Shown: positions 52,209 to 61,258 of the stretch, in pieces
Position numbering within the stretch: position 1 is the stretch's first letter
Layout of the letters: each line of letters starts with the position of its first letter
Source of the DNA: Xenophilus sp. L33
GTDB taxonomy: Bacteria; Pseudomonadota; Gammaproteobacteria; Burkholderiales; Burkholderiaceae_C
DNA length: 64,000 nt
Direction of reading: 5' to 3'
NCBI RefSeq assembly: GCF_009765735.1
Contig: NZ_LMUW01000112.1
Coordinates: 62,887-126,886, forward strand
Notes under the pieces: generated by a model
The model's database searches: none
Told to the model about the DNA's origin: nothing
Seen by the model: only the letters and a program-made list of their open reading frames with translations
Made by a program: the position numbers and the translations under genes

Positions 52209-53441
52209 ATGAACCCCCAACATACTCCTGTTTCAGGATTGTCTGAAAGTGTAGGACGAGCACTCGAAATCTCCCTCCGCGGGACTGACGAGCTGCTGCC
52301 CGAAGAAGAGTGGGTGCGCAAGCTGCAGCGTTCGGAGGCGACCGGCACGCCGCTGCGCATCAAGCTGGGGCTCGACCCGACCGCGCCCGACATCCACATC
52401 GGCCACACCGTGGTGCTGAACAAGATGCGCCAGCTGCAGGACATCGGGCACACGGTGATCTTCCTGATCGGCGACTTCACCACCACCATCGGCGATCCGT
52501 CCGGCCGCAACAGCACCCGCCCGCCGCTGACCCGCGAGCAGATCGAGGCCAACGCCCAGACCTACTACAAGCAGGCCAGCCTGGTGCTGGACCCGTCGAA
52601 GACCGAGATCCGCTACAACTCCGAATGGAGCGATCCGCTGGGCGCGCGCGGCATGATCCAGCTGGCCGCCAAGTACACGGTGGCGCGGATGATGGAGCGC
52701 GACGACTTCAGCAAGCGCTTCAAGGCCGGGCAGTCGATCTCGGTGCACGAATTCCTCTACCCGCTGATGCAGGGCTACGACTCGGTGGCGCTCAAGTCCG
52801 ACCTGGAGCTGGGCGGCACCGACCAGAAGTTCAACCTGCTGGTCGGCCGTCACCTGCAGCAGGAATACGGTCAGGAGCCGCAGTGCATCCTCACCATGCC
52901 GCTGCTGGAGGGGCTCGACGGCGTCGAGAAGATGTCCAAGAGCAAGAACAACTACATCGGCATCAGCGAGGCGCCCAACACCATGTTCGCCAAGGTGCTG
53001 TCGATCTCCGACACGCTCATGTGGCGCTGGTACACGCTGCTGAGCTTCAAATCGCTGGCCGAGATCGCGGCGCTCAAGGCCGAGGTCGAGGCCGGCCGCA
53101 ACCCGAAGGATGCCAAGGTCGCGCTGGCCAAGGAGATCACCGCCCGCTTCCACAGCCCGGCGGCGGCCGAGGCGGCCGAGCAGGACTTCATCAACCGCAG
53201 CAAGGGCGGCGTGCCGGACGAGATCCCGGAAGTCGCCCTCTCGGGCGCGCCGCTGGGCATCGCCCAGCTGCTCAAGCAGGCTGGGCTGGCGGCATCGACC
53301 TCCGAAGGCAACCGGCTGATCGACGGCGGCGGCGTGCGGGTCGACTCCGCCGTGGTCAGCGACAAGGGGCTGAAGCTCGCCGCGGGCAGCTACGTGGTGC
53401 AGGTCGGCAAGCGCAAGTTCGCGCGGGTCGCGCTCAGCTGA
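52209..53441 (+). CDS. tyrS: Tyrosine-tRNA ligase (TyrRS)
   Basis: A 410-residue class I synthetase. HIGH appears in PDIHIGHTVVLNKM near residue 57, KMSKS in EKMSKSKNNYIG near residue 240, and the C-terminal S4 RNA-binding domain covers about 345-410 (EGNRLIDGGGVRVD). Length and motif spacing match the TyrRS type common in beta- and gamma-proteobacteria. ATG 52209 is in a 157-bp divergent region. Dtd, which deacylates D-Tyr-tRNA, lies 2 kb downstream. Confidence 0.97.
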   Translation: MNPQHTPVSGLSESVGRALEISLRGTDELLPEEEWVRKLQRSEATGTPLRIKLGLDPTAPDIHIGHTVVLNKMRQLQDIGHTVIFLIGDFTTTIGDPSGRNSTRPPLTREQIEANAQTYYKQASLVLDPSKTEIRYNSEWSDPLGARGMIQLAAKYTVARMMERDDFSKRFKAGQSISVHEFLYPLMQGYDSVALKSDLELGGTDQKFNLLVGRHLQQEYGQEPQCILTMPLLEGLDGVEKMSKSKNNYIGISEAPNTMFAKVLSISDTLMWRWYTLLSFKSLAEIAALKAEVEAGRNPKDAKVALAKEITARFHSPAAAEAAEQDFINRSKGGVPDEIPEVALSGAPLGIAQLLKQAGLAASTSEGNRLIDGGGVRVDSAVVSDKGLKLAAGSYVVQVGKRKFARVALS

Positions 53442-53457
53442 TCGGCCCGGGGCCGGC

Positions 53458-54048
53458 TCACTTCACCTGGATCGTGACCCGCCGGTTGCGCGGCTCGTCG
53501 ACCTCGTCCGCCGTCTTCACCGCCAGTTCGCGCTTGCCGCGCCCGACCGCGGCGATGCGCTCGGGCGGGAAGTTGCGCTGCAGGAAGAGCTGCCGCACCT
53601 GCTCGGCGCGGGCCAGCGACAGCGCGTCGTTGCGCGCCACGCTGCCGACCGTGTCGGTGTAGCCGGTGACCACGATCTCGCCGCCGCTGCGGGCCAGCGC
53701 GGCGTTCAGCGCGTCGGTCAGGGCCGCCTGCGAGGCGGCGGTCAGCACCGAGCCGCCGGCCTCGAAATACACCGTGTAGAGCTGCGCCGGCGGCGGCATG
53801 AGGTCGAACAGCGCCTTGTTCTGGCGCCGCAGTTCCGCCGGGTCGACCTTGTCGAGCGCCGGCGCGGCCTTGGCATCGCGCAGCGCGGTGGCCCGCTCGT
53901 AGGGCTCCGACAGGGTCTGCGAGCCGTAGCCGCTGGCCACCGTGACGGCCGACGGCCTGCCATCCGGCTGCGGCAGCAGCACGACCCGCGTGCCGGGTGT
54001 CGAACAGGCGGCCAGCAGGACGGCCGCCAGCAGCGCGAGCCGCTTCAT
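53458..54048 (-). CDS. OmpA family lipoprotein
   Basis: A 196-residue lipoprotein: signal ending in LLAAC, then a linker and a C-terminal OmpA-like peptidoglycan-binding domain (about 85-196) with TGYTDTVGSVARNDALSLARAEQVRQLF and EPRNRRVTIQVK. It should tether the outer membrane to the wall. Its start overlaps the FecR gene stop (ATGA), so the two are coupled. In related genomes a FecR-OmpA pair often precedes a CHASE2 cyclase, which is absent here. Confidence 0.9.
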   Translation of the reverse strand: MKRLALLAAVLLAACSTPGTRVVLLPQPDGRPSAVTVASGYGSQTLSEPYERATALRDAKAAPALDKVDPAELRRQNKALFDLMPPPAQLYTVYFEAGGSVLTAASQAALTDALNAALARSGGEIVVTGYTDTVGSVARNDALSLARAEQVRQLFLQRNFPPERIAAVGRGKRELAVKTADEVDEPRNRRVTIQVK

Positions 54049-54521
54049 GGCTTGCCGTCCGTCTCGACGATGAAGTCGGTGCCGCGGATGCCGATCACCG
54101 CGGTCGGCGTCTCGACCCGGACCGCCTCCGGATGGGCCTTGCCGATGGCGCCGGTGACCATCCGCAGCGATCCGCGCAGCAGCGAGACCAGCAGGTTGCC
54201 GTCCTGCGTGGTGGCGTCGAACTTGAATTCCTTCAGGTCCAGGCTCGACGAGGGGCCGACCGCGATCGCGGTGCCGTCGCGCATCACCAGGCTGGCACCG
54301 GAGTCGGCGCCGGTGCGGATCAGGTCGACCTGGCTCACCGCGTCGCCGGCGACGGCATTGCGCGGTGCGGCCGTGCCGCTCTGCAGCTTGACGTCGCCGA
54401 GCACCGACTTGACCGTGCCGGCGCGCACGTCGGCGGCCAGCGGCGCCCCGGACGCCTGCGCCGACACGCCGCCGGCGAGCAGGACGAGGCCGCACAGGGC
54501 CAGGGCAGATCTGGTGTTCAT
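54045..54521 (-). CDS. Secreted FecR-domain protein
   Basis: A 158-residue exported protein with a signal peptide (residues 1-22) and a FecR-type beta domain: GTVKSVLGDVKLQSG, QVDLIRTGADSGASLVMRDGTAIAVGPSSSLDL and VETPTAVIGIRGTDFIVE. The frame stops a few residues after GTDF, so the last strands of a full FecR domain are missing. FecR domains sense ligands or carry structural roles in envelope proteins. Coupled to the OmpA gene. Confidence 0.88.
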   Translation of the reverse strand: MNTRSALALCGLVLLAGGVSAQASGAPLAADVRAGTVKSVLGDVKLQSGTAAPRNAVAGDAVSQVDLIRTGADSGASLVMRDGTAIAVGPSSSLDLKEFKFDATTQDGNLLVSLLRGSLRMVTGAIGKAHPEAVRVETPTAVIGIRGTDFIVETDGKP

Positions 54522-54660
54522 CGAGTCTTCCGAATCGCGTGTTGGACTTGGGCGCGCATGGTACTTGAGCCGCGCCGGCCCCGATAATCGGCGGCGCCGC
54601 GCGTGCGGTCCATCCGCAAATTCCTTGGCACCGAACTTCCTTTCCTCGAAGCTGGCCGCG

Positions 54661-55566
54661 ATGCGGCCCGTTCAGCTCCTGCGGGTGTCGATTGCGGTGG
54701 CGGTCGTCACCATCCTGCTGAAGGGCTGGGCCGGCTGGGTGACCCACTCGATGGGACTCATTTCGGATGCGATGGAATCCTTCGTCAACCTGGCCAGCGC
54801 GACCTTCGCGCTCGGCATGGTCACGATCGCGGCCCGGCCGGCCGACGAGGACCATCCCTACGGCCATCACAAGGCCGAGTATTTTTCCTCCGGCTTCGAA
54901 GGCACGCTGATCGTCGGCGCCGCGATCGCGATCCTCTGGGTCGCGGTGCTGCGGCTTTTGTCGCCGCAGCCGCTCGAACAGGTCGGCTGGGGGCTGGCGC
55001 TGTCGATCGTCAGTTCCGGCTTCAACGCGGCGCTGGCCTGGGTGCTGTTCAGCGCGGCGCGCACGCACCGCTCGATCGCGCTGGAGGCGGACGCGCGGCA
55101 CCTGGTGACCGACGTCTGGACCTCGGCCGCGGTGGTGGTCGGCGTCGCCGGCGTGGCGCTGACCGGCTGGCTCTGGCTCGACCCGCTGCTGGCGATCGGC
55201 GTGGCGCTGAACATCGTGCGCGAAGGCGTGAAGCTGGTGTGGCGCTCGTCGCAGGGCCTGATGGACCAGGCGCTCGATGCCGAGACGCTGGCCGTGCTGG
55301 ACGCCACGCTGCAGCGCTTCGCGGCCGACACGCCCGAAGGCGCGCAGCTGCGCTTCGACGACATCGTGACCCGCGGCGCCGGCCAGCGGCGCTTCGCCGA
55401 CCTGCACATGCACGTGCCCGGCCAGTGGACCCTGCAGCGCGCCGCCGGGCTGCGCGACCAGCTGGAGCAGGCGCTGATCGAGGCGGTGCCGGGCCTGCGG
55501 GTGACCATCCAGCTGCTGCCGCTGGGCATGGAAGCCCGCGCCACGCCGAAGACGGAGGCCGCATGA
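54661..55566 (+). CDS. Cation diffusion facilitator (CDF) transporter
   Basis: A 301-residue metal exporter with six predicted helices. The HxxxD-type metal site is in SFVNLASATFALG and HHKAEYFSSGFEG on helix 2 and loop, with DARHLVTDVWTSAAVVVG on helix 5, followed by a cytosolic metallochaperone-like domain (205-300). CDF proteins export Zn2+, Co2+ or Fe2+ by proton exchange; specificity is not readable. ATG 54661 is chosen; an upstream TTG at 54625 could add 12 residues. Its stop overlaps the dtd start. Confidence 0.92.
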   Translation: MRPVQLLRVSIAVAVVTILLKGWAGWVTHSMGLISDAMESFVNLASATFALGMVTIAARPADEDHPYGHHKAEYFSSGFEGTLIVGAAIAILWVAVLRLLSPQPLEQVGWGLALSIVSSGFNAALAWVLFSAARTHRSIALEADARHLVTDVWTSAAVVVGVAGVALTGWLWLDPLLAIGVALNIVREGVKLVWRSSQGLMDQALDAETLAVLDATLQRFAADTPEGAQLRFDDIVTRGAGQRRFADLHMHVPGQWTLQRAAGLRDQLEQALIEAVPGLRVTIQLLPLGMEARATPKTEAA

Positions 55567-56000
55567 AGGCGCTGCTGCAGCGGGTTCGCGAGGCGCGGGT
55601 CGACATCGGCGGCCGCACCGTCGGCGCGATCGGGGGCGGCCTCCTGGTGCTGCTGTGCGCCGAGCGCGGCGACACCGACGCGCTGGCCGAGCGCATGCTC
55701 GCCAAGATCCTGAAGCTGCGCATCTTCGGCGACGAGGCCGGCAAGATGAACCGCAGCGTGCAGGACGCCGGCGGCAGCCTGCTGGTGGTGAGCCAGTTCA
55801 CCCTGGCGGCCGATGTCAGCGGCGGCAACCGGCCCAGCTTCACGCAGGCCGCGCCGCCCGACGAGGGCCGGCGGCTCTACGAGCGTTTCGTCGCGCTGGC
55901 GCGGGCCGCGCATCCGACGGTGGCGACCGGCGAATTCGGCGCCGACATGCAGGTTCACCTCGTCAACGACGGACCGGTGACGATCCCGCTGCAGATGTAG
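55563..56000 (+). CDS. dtd: D-aminoacyl-tRNA deacylase
   Basis: A 145-residue homodimeric enzyme that hydrolyses D-amino acids from tRNA. The QRVREARVDIGG N-terminus, the SQFTLAADVSGGNRPSFTQAA catalytic segment and the GADMQVHLVNDGPVTIPLQM C-terminus (Gly-cisPro motif) are intact. The start overlaps the CDF stop (ATGA). It ends directly adjacent to the convergent ybeY stop with no gap. Confidence 0.97.
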   Translation: MKALLQRVREARVDIGGRTVGAIGGGLLVLLCAERGDTDALAERMLAKILKLRIFGDEAGKMNRSVQDAGGSLLVVSQFTLAADVSGGNRPSFTQAAPPDEGRRLYERFVALARAAHPTVATGEFGADMQVHLVNDGPVTIPLQM

Positions 56001-56453
56001 TCAGTAGGGGTTGCGGATGCCGAGGCCTGCCAGGATCTCGATCTCGCGCGCCTCCATCGCCTCGGCGTCTTCCTCGCCGGTCTCATGGTCCCAGCCCTGC
56101 GCATGGAGCGTGCCGTGCACCAGCAGGTGCGCGTAGTGGGCGGCGAGCGTCTTGCGCTGCTCCTTCGCCTCGCGGGCCACCACCGGCGCGCACAGCACCA
56201 GGTCGGCCATCACGACCGGCGACTGTGCGTAGTCGAAGGTCAGCACGTTGGTCGCGTAGTCCTTGCCGCGGAACTCGCGGTTCAGGCGCTGGCCTTCGTC
56301 GGCGTCGACGATGCGCACCGTGATCTCGCCGTCGGCGTCGAGCGCATGCCGGATCCAGCGGGCGACCGCATGGCGCGGCAGGGCCGTGCGATGCCGCGCG
56401 ACGCCGTCGAAGCGGCCGAACTGCAGCGACAGCGACAGGTCCGCCAGCGCCAT
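56001..56453 (-). CDS. ybeY: rRNA maturation endoribonuclease YbeY
   Basis: A 150-residue metalloribonuclease with the zinc-binding motif HLLVHGTLHAQGWDH (three histidines) near residue 115, and the ATNVLTF segment earlier. It helps mature 16S rRNA 3' ends and ribosome quality control. Its ATG shares one base with the PhoH stop (TGATG), so translation is coupled. YbeY and YbeZ (PhoH) act together in other bacteria, and this order is conserved. Confidence 0.96.
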   Translation of the reverse strand: MALADLSLSLQFGRFDGVARHRTALPRHAVARWIRHALDADGEITVRIVDADEGQRLNREFRGKDYATNVLTFDYAQSPVVMADLVLCAPVVAREAKEQRKTLAAHYAHLLVHGTLHAQGWDHETGEEDAEAMEAREIEILAGLGIRNPY

Positions 56454-57409
56454 CAGCGGGCCGCCGCGCGTTTGCGGCTGTTGTCGTAGGCGTCGACGAT
56501 GCGCGCCACCAGCGGATGGCGCACCACGTCGGCGCTGGTGAAGCGGGTGATCGCGATGCCGTTGACCCGCTTGAGCACGCGCTCGGCGTCGATCAGGCCG
56601 CTGGGCTGGCTCTTGGGAAGGTCGATCTGGCTGACGTCGCCCGTCACCACCGCCTTGGCGCCGAAGCCGATGCGCGTCAGGAACATCTTCATCTGCTCGA
56701 CCGTGGTGTTCTGGGCTTCGTCGAGGATGACGAAGGCGTTGTTCAGCGTGCGCCCGCGCATGAAGGCCAGCGGCGCGATCTCCAGCGCATTGCGCTCGAA
56801 GGCCTTCTGCACCTTGTCGAAGCCCATCAGCTCGTAGAGCGCGTCGTAGAGCGGGCGCAGGTAGGGGTCGACCTTCTGCGTGAGGTCGCCGGGCAGGAAG
56901 CCGAGCCGCTCGCCGGCCTCGACCGCCGGGCGGGTCAGCACGATGCGCTGCACGGCGCTGCGCTCCAGCGCATCGACCGCGCTGGCCACCGCCAGGTAGG
57001 TCTTGCCGGTGCCGGCCGGGCCGATGCCGAGCGTGATGTCGTGGCTGGCGATGTTCTCCAGGTAGAGCGCCTGGGTCGGCGTGCGGGCGCGCAGGTCGCC
57101 GCGCCGGGTGGCCAGCACCAGCGCGTCCTCGTCGGCGCCGGCCATCGCGCCGTCGCCGGCCAGGGTGAGCTGCACCACCGCGGCATCGATCGGCCGCTGC
57201 GCGATCTCGTAGAGCGCCTGCAGCACTTCCATGGCGCGTTCGGCGTTGGCCTTCGGGCCGTCGATCTTGAACTGCTCGTGCCGGTGCGCGATCTTGACGC
57301 CGAGCGCTTCCTCGATGCGCCGCAGGTGGGCGTCGAGCGGTCCGCAGAGATGGCCGAGGCGCGTGTTGTTGGGCGGGGCGAAGGTGTGTCGCAGAATCAC
57401 GCGGAACAT
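56453..57409 (-). CDS. ybeZ: PhoH-like ATPase (YbeZ)
   Basis: A 318-residue PhoH family ATPase. Walker A GPAGTGKT near residue 140 and Walker B FVILDEAQNT are clear, with conserved RPAVEAGERLGFLPGDLTQK and TRIGFGAKAVVTGDVSQIDLP. It is thought to work with YbeY in rRNA processing. The start at 57409 (FRVILRHTF...) fits the family; a further ATG at 57430 would overlap the ruvA start on the opposite strand. The two divergent genes are only about 20 bp apart. Confidence 0.93.
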   Translation of the reverse strand: MFRVILRHTFAPPNNTRLGHLCGPLDAHLRRIEEALGVKIAHRHEQFKIDGPKANAERAMEVLQALYEIAQRPIDAAVVQLTLAGDGAMAGADEDALVLATRRGDLRARTPTQALYLENIASHDITLGIGPAGTGKTYLAVASAVDALERSAVQRIVLTRPAVEAGERLGFLPGDLTQKVDPYLRPLYDALYELMGFDKVQKAFERNALEIAPLAFMRGRTLNNAFVILDEAQNTTVEQMKMFLTRIGFGAKAVVTGDVSQIDLPKSQPSGLIDAERVLKRVNGIAITRFTSADVVRHPLVARIVDAYDNSRKRAAAR

Positions 57410-57428
57410 TTCGAAGAGAAGGGCACCC

Positions 57429-58001
57429 ATGATAGGCAAACTCACCGGCATCCTGGCCGAACGCAATCCGCCGCAGGTGGTGGTGGACTGCAACGGCGTC
57501 GGCTACGAGGTCGACGTGCCGATGAGCACCTTCTACAACCTGCCCGGCACCGGTGAGCGGGTGTCGCTCCTGACCCACTTCGTGGTGCGCGAGGACGCGC
57601 AGATCCTCTACGGCTTCGGCACCGCGCCGGAGCGGGCCGCCTTCCGGCAGCTGATCAAGATCTCGGGCGTCGGCCCGCGCACCGCGCTCGGCCTCCTGAG
57701 CGGCATGAGCGTGGCCGAGCTGGCGCAGGCGATCACGCTGCAGGAGGCCGGCCGGCTGGTGAAGATCCCGGGCATCGGCAAGAAGACCGCCGAGCGGCTG
57801 CTGCTCGAGCTGAAAGGCAAGCTCGGCGCCGAGCTGCCGCTGCCGGCGCACGCCAGCTCCGATTCGCAGGCCGACATCCTGCAGGCGCTGGTGGCGCTCG
57901 GCTACAGCGACCGCGAGGCGGCGCTGGCTCTGAAGGCATTGCCGGCGGACGTGGCGGTCGGCGAGGGCATCAAGCTGGCGCTGCGGGCGCTGGCCAAGTA
58001 G
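57429..58001 (+). CDS. ruvA: Holliday junction DNA helicase subunit RuvA
   Basis: A 190-residue protein with the N-terminal OB domain (MIGKLTGILAERNPPQVVVD), tandem helix-hairpin-helix motifs (LIKISGVGPRTALGLLSG and LVKIPGIGKKTAERLLLEL) and a C-terminal RuvB-contact helix domain (DSQADILQALVALGYSDREA). RuvA tetramers hold the junction for RuvB. Its start is about 20 bp from the divergent phoH start. ruvB is separated by an opposite-strand gene, so the usual ruvAB operon is broken. Confidence 0.97.
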   Translation: MIGKLTGILAERNPPQVVVDCNGVGYEVDVPMSTFYNLPGTGERVSLLTHFVVREDAQILYGFGTAPERAAFRQLIKISGVGPRTALGLLSGMSVAELAQAITLQEAGRLVKIPGIGKKTAERLLLELKGKLGAELPLPAHASSDSQADILQALVALGYSDREAALALKALPADVAVGEGIKLALRALAK

Positions 58002-58007
58002 CCGGCT

Positions 58008-58442
58008 TCAACGCAACTCGGCCAGCGCCAGGGCGATCGCGAAGGCCGCGGTCTGCACCACCACCGCGAAGACATGCCGCTGCATCGTCTGCCGGGCCGC
58101 CAGCACGCGCTCGGGCAGCTTGCGGCTGGCCTCGCCGTGGCGGCGCAGGCCGAGCGTCTCGAGCGTGCTGTCGAGCGCGCCGAGGCCATCGATCGCGCCC
58201 TGCGCCAGGCCTTCGAAGAGCGCGGCCTCCTGCCGCAGGCGCAAGGCGAAGCAGCGTTCGACCAGGCCGGCCAGGCCGACCACCGCGTAGGCGCCCCACG
58301 AGGCCGAGGGCAGCGAGCGGCCGGTGAGCGACAGCACCAGGCCGGCGATCAGCGACAAGGCCATGCTCCACACCGCGATCGAGCCGCTGGCGCGCAGCAG
58401 GCCGGCGGTGGCGGCGCACAGGGTGCGGTCGGTGTCGGTCAT
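58008..58442 (-). CDS. Small membrane protein between ruvA and ruvB
   Basis: A 144-residue protein with two or three hydrophobic segments: one at residues 20-38 (SIAVWSMALSLIAGLVLSL), one around 50-62 and one at the C-terminus (FAVVVQTAAFAIALALAE). No family is recognised. The start at 58442 is preferred to 58472. It is convergent with ruvA (6-bp gap) and divergent from ruvB, and so interrupts ruvAB on the other strand. Confidence 0.72.
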   Translation of the reverse strand: MTDTDRTLCAATAGLLRASGSIAVWSMALSLIAGLVLSLTGRSLPSASWGAYAVVGLAGLVERCFALRLRQEAALFEGLAQGAIDGLGALDSTLETLGLRRHGEASRKLPERVLAARQTMQRHVFAVVVQTAAFAIALALAELR

Positions 58443-58516
58443 GGACGTGGCGGTCTCCGGGACGTCGCGCATTCTGGCCTGAACTGGCCCTAAACTGCGG
58501 CCTCAGCCCGCGCCCC

Positions 58517-59572
<1,056 letters not shown>

Positions 59573-59579
59573 GCCTTGC

Positions 59580-60248
59580 CTAGTCGCCCCAGCGATCGGT
59601 GAACACCAGTTCTTCCAGCGGCCTTTCGAAGCGCCAGCCTTCCAGTTCGAGCATCGGCGAATCGTAGAAGGCCGGCACCGGCCCGATGCACAGCAGCGCC
59701 ACCGCCTGTGCGCCGGCCGGCAGCTCGAGCAGGCGGCCGAGGCGCTCGGGGTCGAACATCGACACCCAGCCCATCCCGAGGTTGTCGGCGCGCGCCGCCA
59801 GCCACAGGTTCTGGATCGCGCAGGCGACCGAGCAGAGCGCCATGTCGCGCGGCATGGTGCGGCGGCCGAAGACGGTGCCGTCGTCCGGCGCCAGCACCGC
59901 CACCAGCAGCTCGGCGCATTCGCGCACGCCCTCGACCTTCAGCCGCAGGAATTCGTCAGAGCGCTCGCCGAGCGCCCGCGCGGTGGCCTGGCGTTCTTCG
60001 TCGACCAGCGCGGCGATGGCGCGGCGCCGCTCGCCGGCCTGGATGCGCAGCAGCCGCCAGGGCTGCATCAGGCCGACCGACGGCGCCTGGTGCGCGGCCT
60101 GCAGCAGCCGCTGCAGCGCGCCTTCGGGCAGGACGGCGCCGGGCACGAAATGGCGCATGTCGCGGCGCGCCGCCAGCAGCCGGTGCAGGGCGTCGCGCTC
60201 GTCGGCGCTGAAGGGCGGCAGGTCCGTGGCCGGCAGGTGGGAAGGCAT
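59580..60248 (-). CDS. bluB: 5,6-dimethylbenzimidazole synthase (BluB)-like nitroreductase
   Basis: A 222-residue flavodestructase/nitroreductase-fold protein. FSADERDALHRLLAARRDMRHFVPG, APSVGLMQPWRLLRI and the LGMGWVSMFDPERL and PVPAFYDSPMLELEGW segments match BluB, which makes the lower ligand of cobalamin from FMN. No other cobalamin gene is nearby, so it may serve import-and-repair or another pathway part elsewhere. A start at 60260 would add four residues. It is convergent with ruvB. Confidence 0.88.
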   Translation of the reverse strand: MPSHLPATDLPPFSADERDALHRLLAARRDMRHFVPGAVLPEGALQRLLQAAHQAPSVGLMQPWRLLRIQAGERRRAIAALVDEERQATARALGERSDEFLRLKVEGVRECAELLVAVLAPDDGTVFGRRTMPRDMALCSVACAIQNLWLAARADNLGMGWVSMFDPERLGRLLELPAGAQAVALLCIGPVPAFYDSPMLELEGWRFERPLEELVFTDRWGD

Positions 60249-60352
60249 GCGGGCGAGCATACGCGGCGCCGGCAGCGGCTCCGGGCGGGAACTCCTTCGG
60301 CGTCGCCGTCTCTGCCAGATGCGAAACTTCGCTATTCGATGTGGGTCCCTGG

Positions 60353-60862
60353 ATGAAACTGATCGTTCCTTTCCTGTCGTTGTTGCTGTGCGCCGCCGGC
60401 CCGGCCTCGGCCATGTACCGCTGTGCGGCGCCGGGCGGCGCCGTCAGCTTCCAGGATGCGCCCTGTCCCGAGGGCGCCGGCCAGCAGATCCTGCATGCGG
60501 CGCCGAAGCCGCCGGTCGCCGGCACGGCCGCACCGGTCGACAACCGCAGCGTGGCCGAACGGATCAGCGCCGGCCAGGAAGTCAGCGATCGCACCAACCG
60601 CAAGCTGCAGGTCGAGCGCAAGCTGCTGCCCGACGCCAAGGCCGCGCTCAAGGCCCAGCGCCAGCAGTGCGACCAGAAGCTGGCCGGGATCACCGACCAG
60701 CTGGATTCCGCCGCCGGTCGCCGGCCCGGCGCCGAGCGCGAGACGCTGCTGGAGAGCCAGGCGAACACGCGCAAGGATTGCGAGATGCAGGGCGGCCAGC
60801 TGGCCGACAAGGTCGAGACGCTGCGAGCCGAATGCGCTGCCCTCGGCTGCAGCGGCGGTTGA
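60353..60862 (+). CDS. DUF4124-like secreted protein
   Basis: A 169-residue exported protein with a signal peptide (1-20, cleavage after PASA), then MYRCAAPGGAVSFQDAPCPEG, the DUF4124 opening, and a C-terminal charged helical region (LQVERKLLPDAKAALKAQRQQCDQK) with paired cysteines. Function unknown; such proteins are common in beta- and gamma-proteobacteria. It ends 4 bp before the convergent secreted protein gene. Confidence 0.8.
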   Translation: MKLIVPFLSLLLCAAGPASAMYRCAAPGGAVSFQDAPCPEGAGQQILHAAPKPPVAGTAAPVDNRSVAERISAGQEVSDRTNRKLQVERKLLPDAKAALKAQRQQCDQKLAGITDQLDSAAGRRPGAERETLLESQANTRKDCEMQGGQLADKVETLRAECAALGCSGG

Positions 60863-60865
60863 CGC

Positions 60866-61249
60866 TCAGTTGCAGCTGAAGCTCTTGCCCGCGCCGCGCG
60901 TGCAGTAGGACCCGTCGGCACCCCGCATGTCGCCGTTGGCGGCGTAGCTGTAGTGCACGTTGTTGGCGCTGCCCCAGCAGCCGTTGCGGTCGCAGCGCAC
61001 GAAGCGGCCGGGCGGCGTGCGCAACGCCCGGTCGGGCACTGCCGCCAGCGAGGGCTGGCCGGGCGGTCCGCCGCAGGCGCGGGTGACGTCGCGGTAGGTC
61101 CGCGCCATGTCGTCCTTGTCGCGCACCGGCGCCTGGTTGACCAGGTTGTAGGCCTGGGTGGCCTCGGCGCAGGTCTGGGCACCGGCGGCCGCCGGAAGCC
61201 ACGCCAGCGAGGCCAGCAGGGGAAGCAGCCACGGCTTGGGAAAGGTCAT
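60866..61249 (-). CDS. Cysteine-rich secreted hypothetical protein
   Basis: A 127-residue protein with a signal peptide (residues 1-24, cleavage near AGAQ). The mature part has six cysteines (in TCAEA, RACGG, VRCDRNGCWG, YCTRG and FSCN), which could form three disulfides, and many aromatic and small residues near the C-terminus. I recognise no family. It starts 9 bp downstream of the MFS gene on the same strand. Confidence 0.72.
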   Translation of the reverse strand: MTFPKPWLLPLLASLAWLPAAAGAQTCAEATQAYNLVNQAPVRDKDDMARTYRDVTRACGGPPGQPSLAAVPDRALRTPPGRFVRCDRNGCWGSANNVHYSYAANGDMRGADGSYCTRGAGKSFSCN

Positions 61250-61258
61250 GGCGCGATG

